Source of the DNA: Duganella sp. Root1480D1
Lineage (GTDB): Bacteria; Pseudomonadota; Gammaproteobacteria; Burkholderiales; Burkholderiaceae_D
DNA: 64,000 nt
Assembly (NCBI RefSeq): GCF_001427305.1
Contig: NZ_LMFZ01000047.1
Location: 102,696-166,695 of the forward strand
Reading direction: 5' to 3'
The notes beneath the pieces are model-generated. The model worked only from the letters and a program-made list of their open reading frames with translations. It had not been told where the DNA came from and searched no databases. The number at the start of each line of letters is the position of its first letter. Positions within the stretch are counted from its first letter, which is position 1. This document shows, in pieces, positions 8,686-17,216 of this stretch. The translations under genes were made by a program, and so were the position numbers.

Positions 8686-8710
8686 ATTTTACCGCATGTG
8701 AGAATGTCAA
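8686..8710 (-). promoter_or_regulatory. Possible promoter elements of the rfb operon
   Basis: On the minus strand a perfect TTGACA (8710-8705) is followed by TAAAAT (8691-8686). The spacer is only 13 bases, shorter than the usual 16-18, so this is either a regulated promoter or one true element with a chance partner. It sits about 70 bases before rfbB. Confidence 0.3.
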
Positions 8711-8770
8711 CCCCGCGGGTTTTGATCCGTGCACAACATTTGAAACATAAATTACATTTGCCATTACGGC

Positions 8771-9550
8771 CTATTTAGTTTTGGCCAGGCGCCGGATTAA
8801 GACGCGCAAGTGGACAAACGAAAGGAAATACTTGGCGGCGCTTTGCAGGTGCCACAACATGAAACGCAGCCGCCGATGGCTGTCGCGCTGGGCCTGGTGA
8901 ATCACGCGCGCGTGCTTGCACACCAGGATATGGCAGCCCGCCAGGCGGGCCCGCGCGCCAAACTCGACATCCTCGAAGTACAGGAAGTAGGCGTCGTTGA
9001 AGCCCCCCAGCCGCTGGTAAGTTTCGCGCGCCACCATCACGAACATCCCAGCCACCCAATCCGGCTGCAGGGTGTCGGCGTCCTGCCTGAGCGTATCGGG
9101 GACGATCGGGCGCCCCAGCAAACGGTACAGCATGCGCTTGAAAAGGCCATACGGCGTCGGAAAATTACGCGCACTGTCTTCGACCTGGCCGGCAGTATCG
9201 AGAATCAAGGGGGCACAGATGGTCAGGCTGTCTTGCTCCGCCAGCTTCAATAGCGGGCCAAACGGATCTTCCGTCAATTCAATATCCGGATTGAGGATGA
9301 CGAAATAGTCGCCGTTGCCTTCTTGAAAAGCGGCATTGTGGTTGGCCCCAAAACCTTTCGGCGCCGGATTTTGAATCAGCCGCACCGGATACGGCAGAGT
9401 ATTGAGCGGCAAAGGCTCGGGCTCCGGCAGGTTCAGGGTGAGGATGACTTCAAAATCGCTTCGATCCAGTCTCGCCAGCTGCTGCAACAAAATTGCCACG
9501 TGGGCGCGATGACCGTGACTGACGATCGAAAGGGTTAGTTTTTTACGCAT
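8771..9550 (-). CDS. Glycosyltransferase family 2
   Basis: This 259-residue protein has the GT-A fold start LTLSIVSHGH, the sugar-nucleotide region PKGFGANHNAAF and the metal site YFVILNPDIEL. That pattern is typical of rhamnosyltransferase-like GT2 enzymes (WbbL or RfbF type). No membrane segment is evident except a short hydrophobic stretch near the end. It lies about 150 bases upstream of rfbB, in the same direction. A role in adding rhamnose during O-antigen assembly is inferred from its neighbours; the actual donor sugar cannot be read from sequence. Confidence 0.88.
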   Translation of the reverse strand: MRKKLTLSIVSHGHRAHVAILLQQLARLDRSDFEVILTLNLPEPEPLPLNTLPYPVRLIQNPAPKGFGANHNAAFQEGNGDYFVILNPDIELTEDPFGPLLKLAEQDSLTICAPLILDTAGQVEDSARNFPTPYGLFKRMLYRLLGRPIVPDTLRQDADTLQPDWVAGMFVMVARETYQRLGGFNDAYFLYFEDVEFGARARLAGCHILVCKHARVIHQAQRDSHRRLRFMLWHLQSAAKYFLSFVHLRVLIRRLAKTK

Positions 9551-9667
9551 GTATTCATAGTACCCGGCCCGCGCGCGAGTTCTTGCGGGTCAAATCGAGA
9601 CGGCACCAACTGGAAGTGCCGGGGCGACCACGCTCGGGCCGCCAGTATGTCACGCCAGTTCTAATAC

Positions 9668-10549
9668 TTACTCGGCAATTACGGCGTTGCGCTGTTCCAG
9701 CCACGCAGTAAACTCGGCGCCAATTTCTTCGTGATGCGAGCCCAGGTCCACCGTGGCCTGCAAGAAGCCCAGCTTGCTGCCGCAGTCGTAGCGCGCGCCC
9801 TTGTAGCGATAAGCAAAGACTTTCTCGCGGCGCAGAAGATTGGCAATGCCATCGGTAAGCTGGATTTCACCGCCAACGCCGCGCGGCAGATTCTCCAACT
9901 CCTTGAAAATTCCTGGCGTCAGGATGTAGCGCCCAGCAACGGCGAGCGTGGTCGGCGCCGTTTCAGGGCTTGGCTTTTCGACAATTCCCGTCACATTGAC
10001 GATGTCTTGTCCGACATCTTCCGCGCTGACGATTCCGTAGCGCTTGGTCTCTTCCCGCGGAACATTCTGTACAGCGAGAATACTGGCACGCCATTCCGAA
10101 AACTGTTCAACCATTTGCGCCATGATTGGCGGTTTGCCAACCATCAGGTCGTCGGCCAGCAGTACCGCAAAGGGCTCATTGCCGACCAGCTCCTTGGAAC
10201 ACAGGACGGCGTGGCCGAGGCCCAGGGCACGGGGCTGGCGCACATAGGTACAGACCATATCTTCCGGCGCGATGCTGCGCGCGATATTCAGCAGGGCGGT
10301 CTTGCCAGCCAGTTCCAGCTCGTTTTCCAATTCGTAGGCAGTGTCAAAATGATCTTCGACGCTGCGTTTGGTACGGCCAGTCACGAAAATCATATGGCGA
10401 ATACCGGCGGCATAGGCTTCCTCGACCGCGTATTGAATCAGCGGCTTATCCACGACCGGCAGCATTTCCTTGGCAGACGCCTTGGTGGCAGGCAAGAAGC
10501 GGGTTCCTAGTCCCGCAATTGGAAATACAGCTTTTTTAATTTGACTCAT
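9668..10549 (-). CDS. galU: UTP-glucose-1-phosphate uridylyltransferase
   Basis: This 293-residue enzyme makes UDP-glucose from UTP and glucose-1-phosphate. The pyrophosphorylase signature AVFPIAGLGTRFLPATKA opens the protein, then MLPVVDKPLIQYAVEEA, and LGHAVLCSKELVGNEPFAV with LLADDLM follows. Length and motif order match bacterial GalU. It feeds galE, whose gene lies 100 bases upstream in the same direction, and supplies precursors for the surface polysaccharide. Confidence 0.97.
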   Translation of the reverse strand: MSQIKKAVFPIAGLGTRFLPATKASAKEMLPVVDKPLIQYAVEEAYAAGIRHMIFVTGRTKRSVEDHFDTAYELENELELAGKTALLNIARSIAPEDMVCTYVRQPRALGLGHAVLCSKELVGNEPFAVLLADDLMVGKPPIMAQMVEQFSEWRASILAVQNVPREETKRYGIVSAEDVGQDIVNVTGIVEKPSPETAPTTLAVAGRYILTPGIFKELENLPRGVGGEIQLTDGIANLLRREKVFAYRYKGARYDCGSKLGFLQATVDLGSHHEEIGAEFTAWLEQRNAVIAE

Positions 10550-10603
10550 TACTAGAGATTCCCCGATGAATTGACTGCCAATAAGCGTGCAAAATTGGCC
10601 GGT

Positions 10604-10631
10604 ATTCTAACATTTGGCGGACTCCCCTCAA
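10604..10631 (-). promoter_or_regulatory. Probable sigma-70 promoter of galU
   Basis: On the minus strand TTGAGG (10631-10626) and TAGAAT (10609-10604) are separated by 16 bases. They lie about 60 bases before the galU ATG at 10549. The -10 matches consensus at five of six positions and the -35 at four. Confidence 0.5.
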
Positions 10632-10653
10632 AAAACCCGGGCAATCGTCCCCT

Positions 10654-11661
10654 TTATTCGAAGCCGTTCGGATTGCGCATTTGCCAGTTCCAATGGTCGC
10701 GGCACATGGCCGCGAGATCGCGCTGCGCCTTCCAGCCCAGATCGCGTGCCGCGCGGGCCGGGTCGGCATAGCAGGCCGCCACGTCACCGGCACGCCGCGG
10801 CGACATGCGAAACGGAACAGCCTGCCCGCTGGCCTGCTCGAAGGCCTTCACCACTTGCAGGACGCTATAGCCAATCCCCGTGCCGAGGTTGACTTCCGTA
10901 CATTGCGGAACGTTCAGCCGTTCCAGTGCTTTTAAGTGCCCCAGAGCAAGATCAACCACATGGATATAGTCGCGCACGCCGGTGCCGTCGGGGGTGGGAT
11001 AGTCGTTGCCCCATACATTCAGGTACGCGCGGCGCCCCACAGCCACCTGCGCCACGTAGGGCATCAGATTGTTCGGCACGCCTTGCGGATCTTCACCGAT
11101 CAGCCCGCTTGCATGGGCCCCCACCGGGTTGAAGTAGCGCAGGATGGCGATGCGCCAGCTCGGGTCGGCGCGGTACAAATCGCGCAGCATGTCTTCAATG
11201 AAGAGCTTGCTGCGGCCATAAGGGTTTGTGACCGACAAGGGGTGGCCTTCGGTCAATGGCAGGTGCTGCGGCTCGCCATAGACTGTTGCCGAGGAACTGA
11301 AAACCAGCGTGCGCAGGCCGCACGCCTTCATTGCTGACAACAGGCGGTGCGTCCCGATCACATTGCAGTCATAGTAGGCAAGCGGGTTGTCCACCGACTC
11401 GCCCACGGCTTTCAGACCGGCGAAGTGAATCACCGCTTCGCATCGGTAGCGGCGCATGGCATCTTCGATTTCGGCTTGATTGCGGATATCGCCCTCAACC
11501 ACGATCGGTTTGCGGCCCGTAATGGATTCGACGCGCGCCAGCGACTCTGGCCGGCTGTTGCAGAAATTGTCGAATACGACGACCTGCTGGCCGGCGGCGA
11601 GCAGCTCGACGCAAGTGTGAGAGCCGATATAACCTGCGCCGCCCGTTACGAAAATGGTCAT
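10654..11661 (-). CDS. galE: UDP-glucose 4-epimerase
   Basis: This 335-residue enzyme interconverts UDP-glucose and UDP-galactose. TGGAGYIGSHTCVEL is the NAD-binding start; VVFDNFCNS, FAGLKAVGESV and the catalytic YGRSKLFIE (Tyr-x3-Lys) follow. The C-terminal AACYADPARAARDLGWKA is diagnostic of GalE. I use the ATG at 11661, which has AGAGGTGA upstream, rather than the in-frame start 33 bases earlier. It ends about 100 bases before galU. Confidence 0.97.
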   Translation of the reverse strand: MTIFVTGGAGYIGSHTCVELLAAGQQVVVFDNFCNSRPESLARVESITGRKPIVVEGDIRNQAEIEDAMRRYRCEAVIHFAGLKAVGESVDNPLAYYDCNVIGTHRLLSAMKACGLRTLVFSSSATVYGEPQHLPLTEGHPLSVTNPYGRSKLFIEDMLRDLYRADPSWRIAILRYFNPVGAHASGLIGEDPQGVPNNLMPYVAQVAVGRRAYLNVWGNDYPTPDGTGVRDYIHVVDLALGHLKALERLNVPQCTEVNLGTGIGYSVLQVVKAFEQASGQAVPFRMSPRRAGDVAACYADPARAARDLGWKAQRDLAAMCRDHWNWQMRNPNGFE

Positions 11662-11744
11662 CAGATCACCTCTGTTTTGAATTTGGAAACACAATTATCC
11701 GCAACTGCGGCTAAAAATATTACCAAAATCTCCATTTTTCGCCC

Positions 11745-11765
11745 ACGCGAGGCGCCACCTCGCGT
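11745..11765. other. Perfect 8-bp inverted repeat between galE and the phosphatase operon
   Basis: ACGCGAGG and CCTCGCGT are separated by CGCCA. There is no clear T-run on either side, so this is a weak terminator candidate at best. The rest of the 227-base gap 11662-11888 shows nothing I can name. Confidence 0.3.
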
Positions 11766-11888
11766 CATGCCGGCCGCCGGCGACACCTGCAGTGGGCGTC
11801 CGCGATGGCCAGATGTCCAGGGGCGCGTACAGGAGTGCTGTGCCAGGCCGAACGGGCCGGCGGAAGTTAACGCCGCCGGTGCGGCCGT

Positions 11889-12578
11889 TCAGTCGAGGAA
11901 GTCGCCGTAATCGCGCTGGGAGTACGCCTTGACATACTGCCAGGGCAGCACCGTGGCCAGGCTGGCCTGGGCCTGGACTTCGACTCGCTGGAAGGTGGTA
12001 GCGGCCTGGTCGCCGCTTTCGATCACCAGCGGGATCTGGCGCTGCTCGTCCCACAGCACGCGGCGGAAGCCACCGTTGCGCACCTGCTCGCGCCAGCGCG
12101 CGCCAGGCACGGCCGACTGGCGCTGCGACAGCGGCATGGCATGCACCAGTTTCGGGTCGAACAGGTAGTAGGCATTGGCCCAGGAGCCGTCGAAGTCGAC
12201 ATTGCCGTATTCGCCGGGCGGCACGGCAATCACTTCCTTCTTGCGGGCGTCCACGTATTCCAGGCGCGTCCTGTCGCCGTCCTGTTGCACGTGGCGCGGC
12301 AGCAGCACCGGATTGAAGTGCTTGTGCACACTGTGCTCATGGTCGCTGGCCTGCCCCGTGGCCAGGGCTTGCGGCGGCAGCACGCGCGCCACCCAGACGT
12401 GGCCGGGGCGGCGCAGCATGGTTTCTTCATAGCGCACTTCGCGAGTGACTCCTTCCGGCGAAATGGCCTTGCTGTAGTACTGGATGCGCAGGTCCAGCGC
12501 CGGTGCCGGCAGTGGCGTGGCGGCTTGTGCCTGGGCGGTGGCGAGTGCCACGGTGAAAATCGCTGTGCGGAGGATCAT
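11889..12578 (-). CDS. Exported protein of unknown function behind the alkaline phosphatases
   Basis: This 229-residue protein starts with a cleavable signal peptide (MILRTAIFTVALATAQAQA-A). I recognise no family. The mature part has repeated charged and beta-like segments, for example LDLRIQYYSKAISPEGVTRE and GEYGNVDFDGSWANAYYLFD, and a single domain is likely. It lies 52 bases downstream of the second alkaline phosphatase gene in the same direction and probably belongs to the same phosphate-controlled transcript. A periplasmic role in phosphate-starved cells is inference only. Confidence 0.65.
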   Translation of the reverse strand: MILRTAIFTVALATAQAQAATPLPAPALDLRIQYYSKAISPEGVTREVRYEETMLRRPGHVWVARVLPPQALATGQASDHEHSVHKHFNPVLLPRHVQQDGDRTRLEYVDARKKEVIAVPPGEYGNVDFDGSWANAYYLFDPKLVHAMPLSQRQSAVPGARWREQVRNGGFRRVLWDEQRQIPLVIESGDQAATTFQRVEVQAQASLATVLPWQYVKAYSQRDYGDFLD

Positions 12579-12630
12579 GCTTGGGGACCGGTAAGACGGG
12601 GCCAGGCCCAAGAGCCCGGCCCCGGGTACA

Positions 12631-14028
12631 TCAGAAGCCGAAGACAGTCTTCAGCAGGGTGAACACCTTGGTGTTGTCGATGGTGCCCTTGAAGCTCTTG
12701 GCGCCGGCGCCGGTGGCGAACAGCTTGACGTCGCCGCCGCCGTGGGTTTCGCTGGACAGGCGCACGCCGGTTTCCTGCAGGTAGTCGTTGCCCAGCGCGG
12801 TGGCGCTGTCGACGTTGGTGCGCAGGGCCGGGCGGTTCGGGCCATTGCCGAACACCAGGGTGGTGTAGGTATTGCCGTCGGCGTCCTTGCTTGGCTGGCC
12901 GGTCTTGTAGTCGCGATTGATGTCCAGGATCGGGTTGCCGCGCTTGCCGTAACCGTTGAAGGCGAGGGTGTGGTCATGGTCGGCGGTGACCACGATCAGG
13001 GTGTTGGCCAGGGTCGGATCGGTCAGCCTGGCCTTGTCCAGCGCAGCCTTGACCGCGTCGTCGAAAGCGATGGTGTCGGTCAGCGCGCGTTTGGCGTTGG
13101 TGCCGTGCAGGGCGTGGTCGATGCGGCCGCCCTCCACCATCAGGAAGTAGCCATTGCTGTTTTGCGACAGCAGGTCCATGGCCTTGACGGTCATCTCTGC
13201 CAGGCTTGGCTGGTTGGCGCCCTCGCCGACCGGCGGCGTGGCGCTGCGGTCCAGTTCATATTCCAGGTGGCTCTTGCTGCTGTACAGGCCGATGAACTTC
13301 TTGCCGTTCGGCGCCGCTGCCATGTCTGCCTTGGTGGCAGCCACGGTGTAGCCTTTGGCGGCCAGTTCGGCCAGCAGGTCGCGGCCGTCGGCGCGGCCAG
13401 CCTTGTTGGTGGTGGCGTTGTAAGGGGTGAAGTGGTTGCGGCCGCCGCCCATCAGCACGTCGACTCCGTCGCCCAGCGCGCTGTTGTAGCCGGCGCCGCC
13501 AGGCACGGCCTGGGCCGCGATGGCGTATTGCGCATTGCGGTTGCAGATGTGCGAGTATGTCGCGGCCGGCGTGGCGTGGGTCAGTTCGGTGGTGGTGATC
13601 GAACCAACGGCCTTGCCCTTGGCCTTGGCCAGTTCCAGGATGGTGGCAACGGAAGTGCCGTTATTGGCGGCACAGTTGTTGACGCCGAGGTTTCCGTTGG
13701 CATCCTTGCCCGGCGGGGTCGCCACGGTTTCCGGCGACATGGAGATGACTTCATTGGCCATCTTCACGCCGGTCATGTAAGCAGCCATCGACGGTGCGCT
13801 GTCGGTGGTCTGCGCGTCGTAGGAGTAGGTTTTGACGCGCGCGGTGCGCTCCAGCTTGTCCATCGTCAGGCTGCCGTCTTCGCCGTACTTGTAGATGCGC
13901 GAAGCGGTGATGGTGGACGGGCCCATGCCGTCGCCCAGGAAGAAGATGATGTTCTTGGCTTCGCCGGCGGCATTGGCGGCATTCACAAAACCCAGCGCCA
14001 GTGCGGCGGCAATCATAGTGTGCTTCAT
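12631..14028 (-). CDS. Alkaline phosphatase (PhoA family), secreted
   Basis: This 465-residue protein hydrolyses phosphate monoesters in the periplasm or outside the cell. The signal peptide MKHTMIAAALALGFVNAANA is clear. FFLGDGMG carries the metal-binding Asp, TDSAPSM the Asp-Ser-Ala nucleophile motif, VTADHDHTL further metal ligands, and ETHGGGDV the last His. I start at MKHTM because GGAAC lies just upstream; the longer GTG start would overlap the neighbouring gene. It follows a paralogue by only 26 bases, so the pair arose by duplication and is probably one transcript. Confidence 0.95.
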   Translation of the reverse strand: MKHTMIAAALALGFVNAANAAGEAKNIIFFLGDGMGPSTITASRIYKYGEDGSLTMDKLERTARVKTYSYDAQTTDSAPSMAAYMTGVKMANEVISMSPETVATPPGKDANGNLGVNNCAANNGTSVATILELAKAKGKAVGSITTTELTHATPAATYSHICNRNAQYAIAAQAVPGGAGYNSALGDGVDVLMGGGRNHFTPYNATTNKAGRADGRDLLAELAAKGYTVAATKADMAAAPNGKKFIGLYSSKSHLEYELDRSATPPVGEGANQPSLAEMTVKAMDLLSQNSNGYFLMVEGGRIDHALHGTNAKRALTDTIAFDDAVKAALDKARLTDPTLANTLIVVTADHDHTLAFNGYGKRGNPILDINRDYKTGQPSKDADGNTYTTLVFGNGPNRPALRTNVDSATALGNDYLQETGVRLSSETHGGGDVKLFATGAGAKSFKGTIDNTKVFTLLKTVFGF

Positions 14029-14054
14029 AGTTCGTTCCAGTTCTTTGTATGTGG

Positions 14055-15515
14055 TCACAGTCCGGCGGCAGCCTTTACCAGGGCGTTGACCCTGGTGTTG
14101 TCGATGGTGCCGTTGAAGGTGTCGGCGCCCTTGCCGATCGCGCCCAGGAACACGTCGGTGCCGCCGTGGGTCTCGTTGCCGGCAGTGACGCGCACTACGG
14201 CTTCCTGGTGGTAGGTGTTGGCGCTGGTCACGCTGTCGTCCATGCTGGCCATGGCGGCGCGGCTGCTCTGGGTGCGGTTCTCGCCGTTGCCAAAGCCGAT
14301 GATGGAATAAGGCGCGCCATCGGCGTCCTTGGTCACGGCGCCGGTGACGTAATCCTTCACCACGCCCAGCACACCGGCGTTGGCAGTGGTGGTCTTGCCG
14401 GTGCGTTTGGCGTATCCGTTCAGCACCAGGGTGTGGTCGTGGTCGGCGGTCACCACGACCAGGGTGTTTTTCAGTTCAGGATCGGTGGTGCGGGCCTTGG
14501 CGATGGCGGCCTTGATGGCGCTGTCGAAAGCAGCAGTGTCCTGCAGTGCTTTCCTGGCGGTGGTTTCGTGCAGTGCATGGTCGATGCGGCCGCCTTCCAC
14601 CATCAGGAAGTAGCCCTTGCCGTTCCTGGACAGCACGTCCATTGCCTTGGTGGTCATCTCGGCCAGGCTTGGCTCCTTGGACGGGTCGCGGTCCAGGTCA
14701 TAACTCATGTGGCTGGAGGTGAACAGGCCCAGCAGGCGGCCGGTCTTGCTGGCGTCAATCGCGTTCAGCTCCGCGGCGTTGCTGGCGTAGGCATAGCTCA
14801 TGACCTTCATTTCCGCGATCAGGTCGCGCCCGTCGGCGCGCTTGCCGCCATCCTTGACCGGCTGGAAGAACTGGCGGCCGCCGCCCATCAGGACGTCCAG
14901 GCCGTTGCCCAGCGCGGCGTTGTAGCCGGTGCCGCCCGGTACTGCCTGCGCAGCGATATCGTTTTCCAGGTCACGGTGGCAGATGTGCGAATAGGTTGCG
15001 GCCGGGGTCGCGTGAGTGACGCGGGTGGTGGTGACCACGCCGGTCGACCAGCCCTTGGCCTTGGCCTGCTCCAGCAGGGTAGGCACCGCTTTGCCATTGC
15101 CGCTGCCGCAGTTGTTGGCCAGCTTGTTGCCGTTGGCATCTGCTGCAGGATCGATGGCCTTGGTGTCGGCCGTCATCGAAATCACTTCATTGTTCATCTT
15201 CACGCCGGTCATGTAGGCCGACATGGACGGCGCGCTGTCGGTCACTTGCGCGTCGTTGGAATAGGTTTTGACGAAAGCCGTCTCAGGCAGCGTGTCAATG
15301 GTCAGTTCACCGTCTTCGCCAACGGCGTAGATGCGCGCTGCAGTCATGGTGGTCATGCCCATGCCGTCGCCGAGGAAGAAGATGACGTTGGTCGGGGTGC
15401 CGGAGGCTTGCCCGTCCGTCACAGTGGCATTGTTGGTGCCACTTTGGCTGCAGCCAGCCAGCAGCGCGGCGACGGCGACGCTGATGGCCGTAATCAGGGA
15501 GGCTTTGCGTTTCAT
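14055..15515 (-). CDS. Alkaline phosphatase (PhoA family), lipoprotein form
   Basis: This 486-residue paralogue of the downstream phosphatase has the same FFLGDGMG, TDSAPSM, VTADHDHTL and ETHGGTDV sites. It differs at the N-terminus: VAALLAGC is a lipobox, so the enzyme should be anchored in a membrane by a lipid on Cys. I choose MKRKASL, with GGAAA upstream, over an ATG 18 bases earlier, because the predicted transcript would start only about nine bases before that earlier ATG. A Pho box and -10 lie about 35-70 bases upstream. Confidence 0.95.
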   Translation of the reverse strand: MKRKASLITAISVAVAALLAGCSQSGTNNATVTDGQASGTPTNVIFFLGDGMGMTTMTAARIYAVGEDGELTIDTLPETAFVKTYSNDAQVTDSAPSMSAYMTGVKMNNEVISMTADTKAIDPAADANGNKLANNCGSGNGKAVPTLLEQAKAKGWSTGVVTTTRVTHATPAATYSHICHRDLENDIAAQAVPGGTGYNAALGNGLDVLMGGGRQFFQPVKDGGKRADGRDLIAEMKVMSYAYASNAAELNAIDASKTGRLLGLFTSSHMSYDLDRDPSKEPSLAEMTTKAMDVLSRNGKGYFLMVEGGRIDHALHETTARKALQDTAAFDSAIKAAIAKARTTDPELKNTLVVVTADHDHTLVLNGYAKRTGKTTTANAGVLGVVKDYVTGAVTKDADGAPYSIIGFGNGENRTQSSRAAMASMDDSVTSANTYHQEAVVRVTAGNETHGGTDVFLGAIGKGADTFNGTIDNTRVNALVKAAAGL

Positions 15516-15548
15516 GTGGTGTATTTCCAGCATGGTTGAAAAGCCAAC

Positions 15549-15582
15549 ACGATAGCGGCGCTTTATGACGGCGCCATGACCA
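15549..15582 (-). promoter_or_regulatory. Pho box with -10 element before the alkaline phosphatase operon
   Basis: The minus strand carries TGGTCAT-GGCG-CCGTCAT at 15582-15565. This is the 7-4-7 layout of the PhoB box (consensus CTGTCAT repeated every 11 bases), with 5 and 6 of 7 matches. Ten bases further lies TATCGT (15554-15549), the usual -10 position for a PhoB-activated promoter. The same spacing recurs before phoX. Activation under phosphate starvation is inferred. Confidence 0.65.
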
Positions 15583-15602
15583 TCTTTACAAGGCTTGCAG
15601 GT

Positions 15603-16802
15603 TTAACTTGCCGCGGCCTTGCGCGCAGCCTTGGAGGCGTACATGGCCTGGTCGGCATGGCGCATCAGCTGGTCGATGACTTCCCCGTGCTCGGGATAAA
15701 GGGCGATGCCGATGCTGGCGTGCGGCTGCACAGTGCGGCCGGCCAGCAGCAGCGGGGTGGAGATCACTTGCCGGATCTTGCTGGCCAGGGCCTCGGCCTG
15801 GGCATGGTCGGGCACGTTTTCCAGCAGGGCGACAAATTCGTCGCCGCCGATGCGCGCCACGGTGTCGGCTTCACGCACGCAGGAGGTGATGCGGCGTGCG
15901 ATGGCCTGCAGCAGCTGGTCGCCAGCCACGTGGCCATGCTCGTCATTGACCTGCTTGAAGTCGTCCAGGTCGATAAACAGCAGGGCGCCGCGCGACTGGC
16001 CGCGCCGGCAGCGCGCGATGGCAGACAGGATGCGGTCCTGGAACAGGCGCCGGTTCGGCAAGCCGGTCAGCTCGTCGTAGCGCGCTGCGTGGGCCAGATC
16101 GGCGTGCAGCGCCAGCCTTTCGATGACGGCGCCAGCCTGGCCGGCGGTAAATTCCAGCAGGTCGATGTCCCTGGACGACAGCGCGCCGTAGTGGCCCAGG
16201 TCGAGCCGCATTTCGCCGAACACAATGCCGGAAGCCGACAGGCTGACGTGGTGCCAGCCCGTCACGTCCGGCGGTGGGACGCCCGACGGCGCGCTGGCAT
16301 AAGCCAGGCGTTCACCCGGCTGCAGCACCACGGCCATGCCGCGCAGGGGCAGCAAGCCTTGCAGGACCTGGTCGAATATGCGGAACAATTCCGGCAGCGT
16401 TTCCGCGCCATGGGCGGCAGTAGCCAGTGCCAGCATGCCGGCCTGGCGTACTTCGGCGAGCTTGCGCTCACTGACGTCGCGCGCCACGCCAATGCGCAGC
16501 CGGTCCTGTTCCGACCAGCGGGCGGTCCACATGATGTGGGCCACGCTGCCATCCTTGCGCAGGTAACGGTTCTCGAAACCAAGCCCGGGACGGCCGTTCA
16601 GCACATGTCCCATTTCCGCCACAGTGCGGTCCTTGTCGTCGGGATGGATGAAGTCGAGGATGATGCGGCCGATCATTTCTTCCGGCGCATAGCCGAAAAT
16701 GGCCCGGCAGGCCGGGTTGACGAACACGATCCGCCCGCCCTCGTCCACCATGAAGACGGCATCCAGTAACAGCTCCGGCAGGCGCTCTAAAGCATCGGTC
16801 AT
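15603..16802 (-). CDS. Diguanylate cyclase with PAS and GAF-like sensor domains
   Basis: This 399-residue protein has no membrane segment. A PAS domain spans about residues 5-125 (AVFMVDEGGRIVFVNPACRA, then the RYLRKDGS and ARDVSERK ends). A GAF-like region covers about 135-230, and a GGDEF domain about 235-395 with DELTGLPNRRLF, DLDDFKQVNDEHGH and an intact ARIGGDEF active site. It should make c-di-GMP from GTP in response to a cytoplasmic signal I cannot identify. It starts 37 bases after the cytochrome gene ends, in the same direction, and ends shortly before the phosphatase Pho box. Confidence 0.92.
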   Translation of the reverse strand: MTDALERLPELLLDAVFMVDEGGRIVFVNPACRAIFGYAPEEMIGRIILDFIHPDDKDRTVAEMGHVLNGRPGLGFENRYLRKDGSVAHIMWTARWSEQDRLRIGVARDVSERKLAEVRQAGMLALATAAHGAETLPELFRIFDQVLQGLLPLRGMAVVLQPGERLAYASAPSGVPPPDVTGWHHVSLSASGIVFGEMRLDLGHYGALSSRDIDLLEFTAGQAGAVIERLALHADLAHAARYDELTGLPNRRLFQDRILSAIARCRRGQSRGALLFIDLDDFKQVNDEHGHVAGDQLLQAIARRITSCVREADTVARIGGDEFVALLENVPDHAQAEALASKIRQVISTPLLLAGRTVQPHASIGIALYPEHGEVIDQLMRHADQAMYASKAARKAAAS

Positions 16803-16838
16803 TCACCGAGGATACCGCAAAACTAGCCACCTTCACAT

Positions 16839-17216
16839 TTATTGGCAGGCCTGCTTCAGGTAGGCGATCAGGTCGGCGCGCTCGGCCTTTTCCTTGACGC
16901 CGGCGTAGCCCATGCTGGTGCCGGGCACGGTCTTCAGCGGGTCGGCCAGGAACAGGTCCAGCGCCTTTTCGTTCCAGACGATGCGCGAGCGGCGCATGCC
17001 ATCCGAATAAGGGAAGCCCTCAACGGTGCCGGCGCGGCGCCCGAACAGGCCGCAGTGGCGGGGCCCGGTGCGGTCGTAGGCCAGGGCATGGCAGGCAAGA
17101 CAACGCTCGTATACTACCTTGCCGTCCGCCACGCTTGGCCCCGGCGCAGCAAGCGCCGGGGCGCCGCATGCCGCCAGGGCCAGGGCCAGCGCCAGTGCGC
17201 CTGGCAGGCCTCTCAT
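16839..17216 (-). CDS. Small exported class I cytochrome c
   Basis: This 125-residue protein has a signal peptide ending near ALAAPG. CLACH is the haem-binding CxxCH motif and the Met of GTSMGYAG is the likely sixth ligand. RTGPRHCGLFGRRAGTVEGF is typical of small soluble c-type cytochromes of the c2 group. It should carry electrons in the periplasm. Its ATG overlaps the stop of the ferritin-like gene (17213-17216), and the sigma factor gene precedes both, so its expression is probably set by that sigma factor. Confidence 0.93.
   Translation of the reverse strand: MRGLPGALALALALAACGAPALAAPGPSVADGKVVYERCLACHALAYDRTGPRHCGLFGRRAGTVEGFPYSDGMRRSRIVWNEKALDLFLADPLKTVPGTSMGYAGVKEKAERADLIAYLKQACQ

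Noticed and set aside
12742..15539. Two plus-strand frames of 490 and 496 codons opposite the alkaline phosphatases
   Set aside because: They mirror the two paralogues, are very rich in Gly, Val and His, and vanish as evidence once the PhoA motifs are read on the minus strand.
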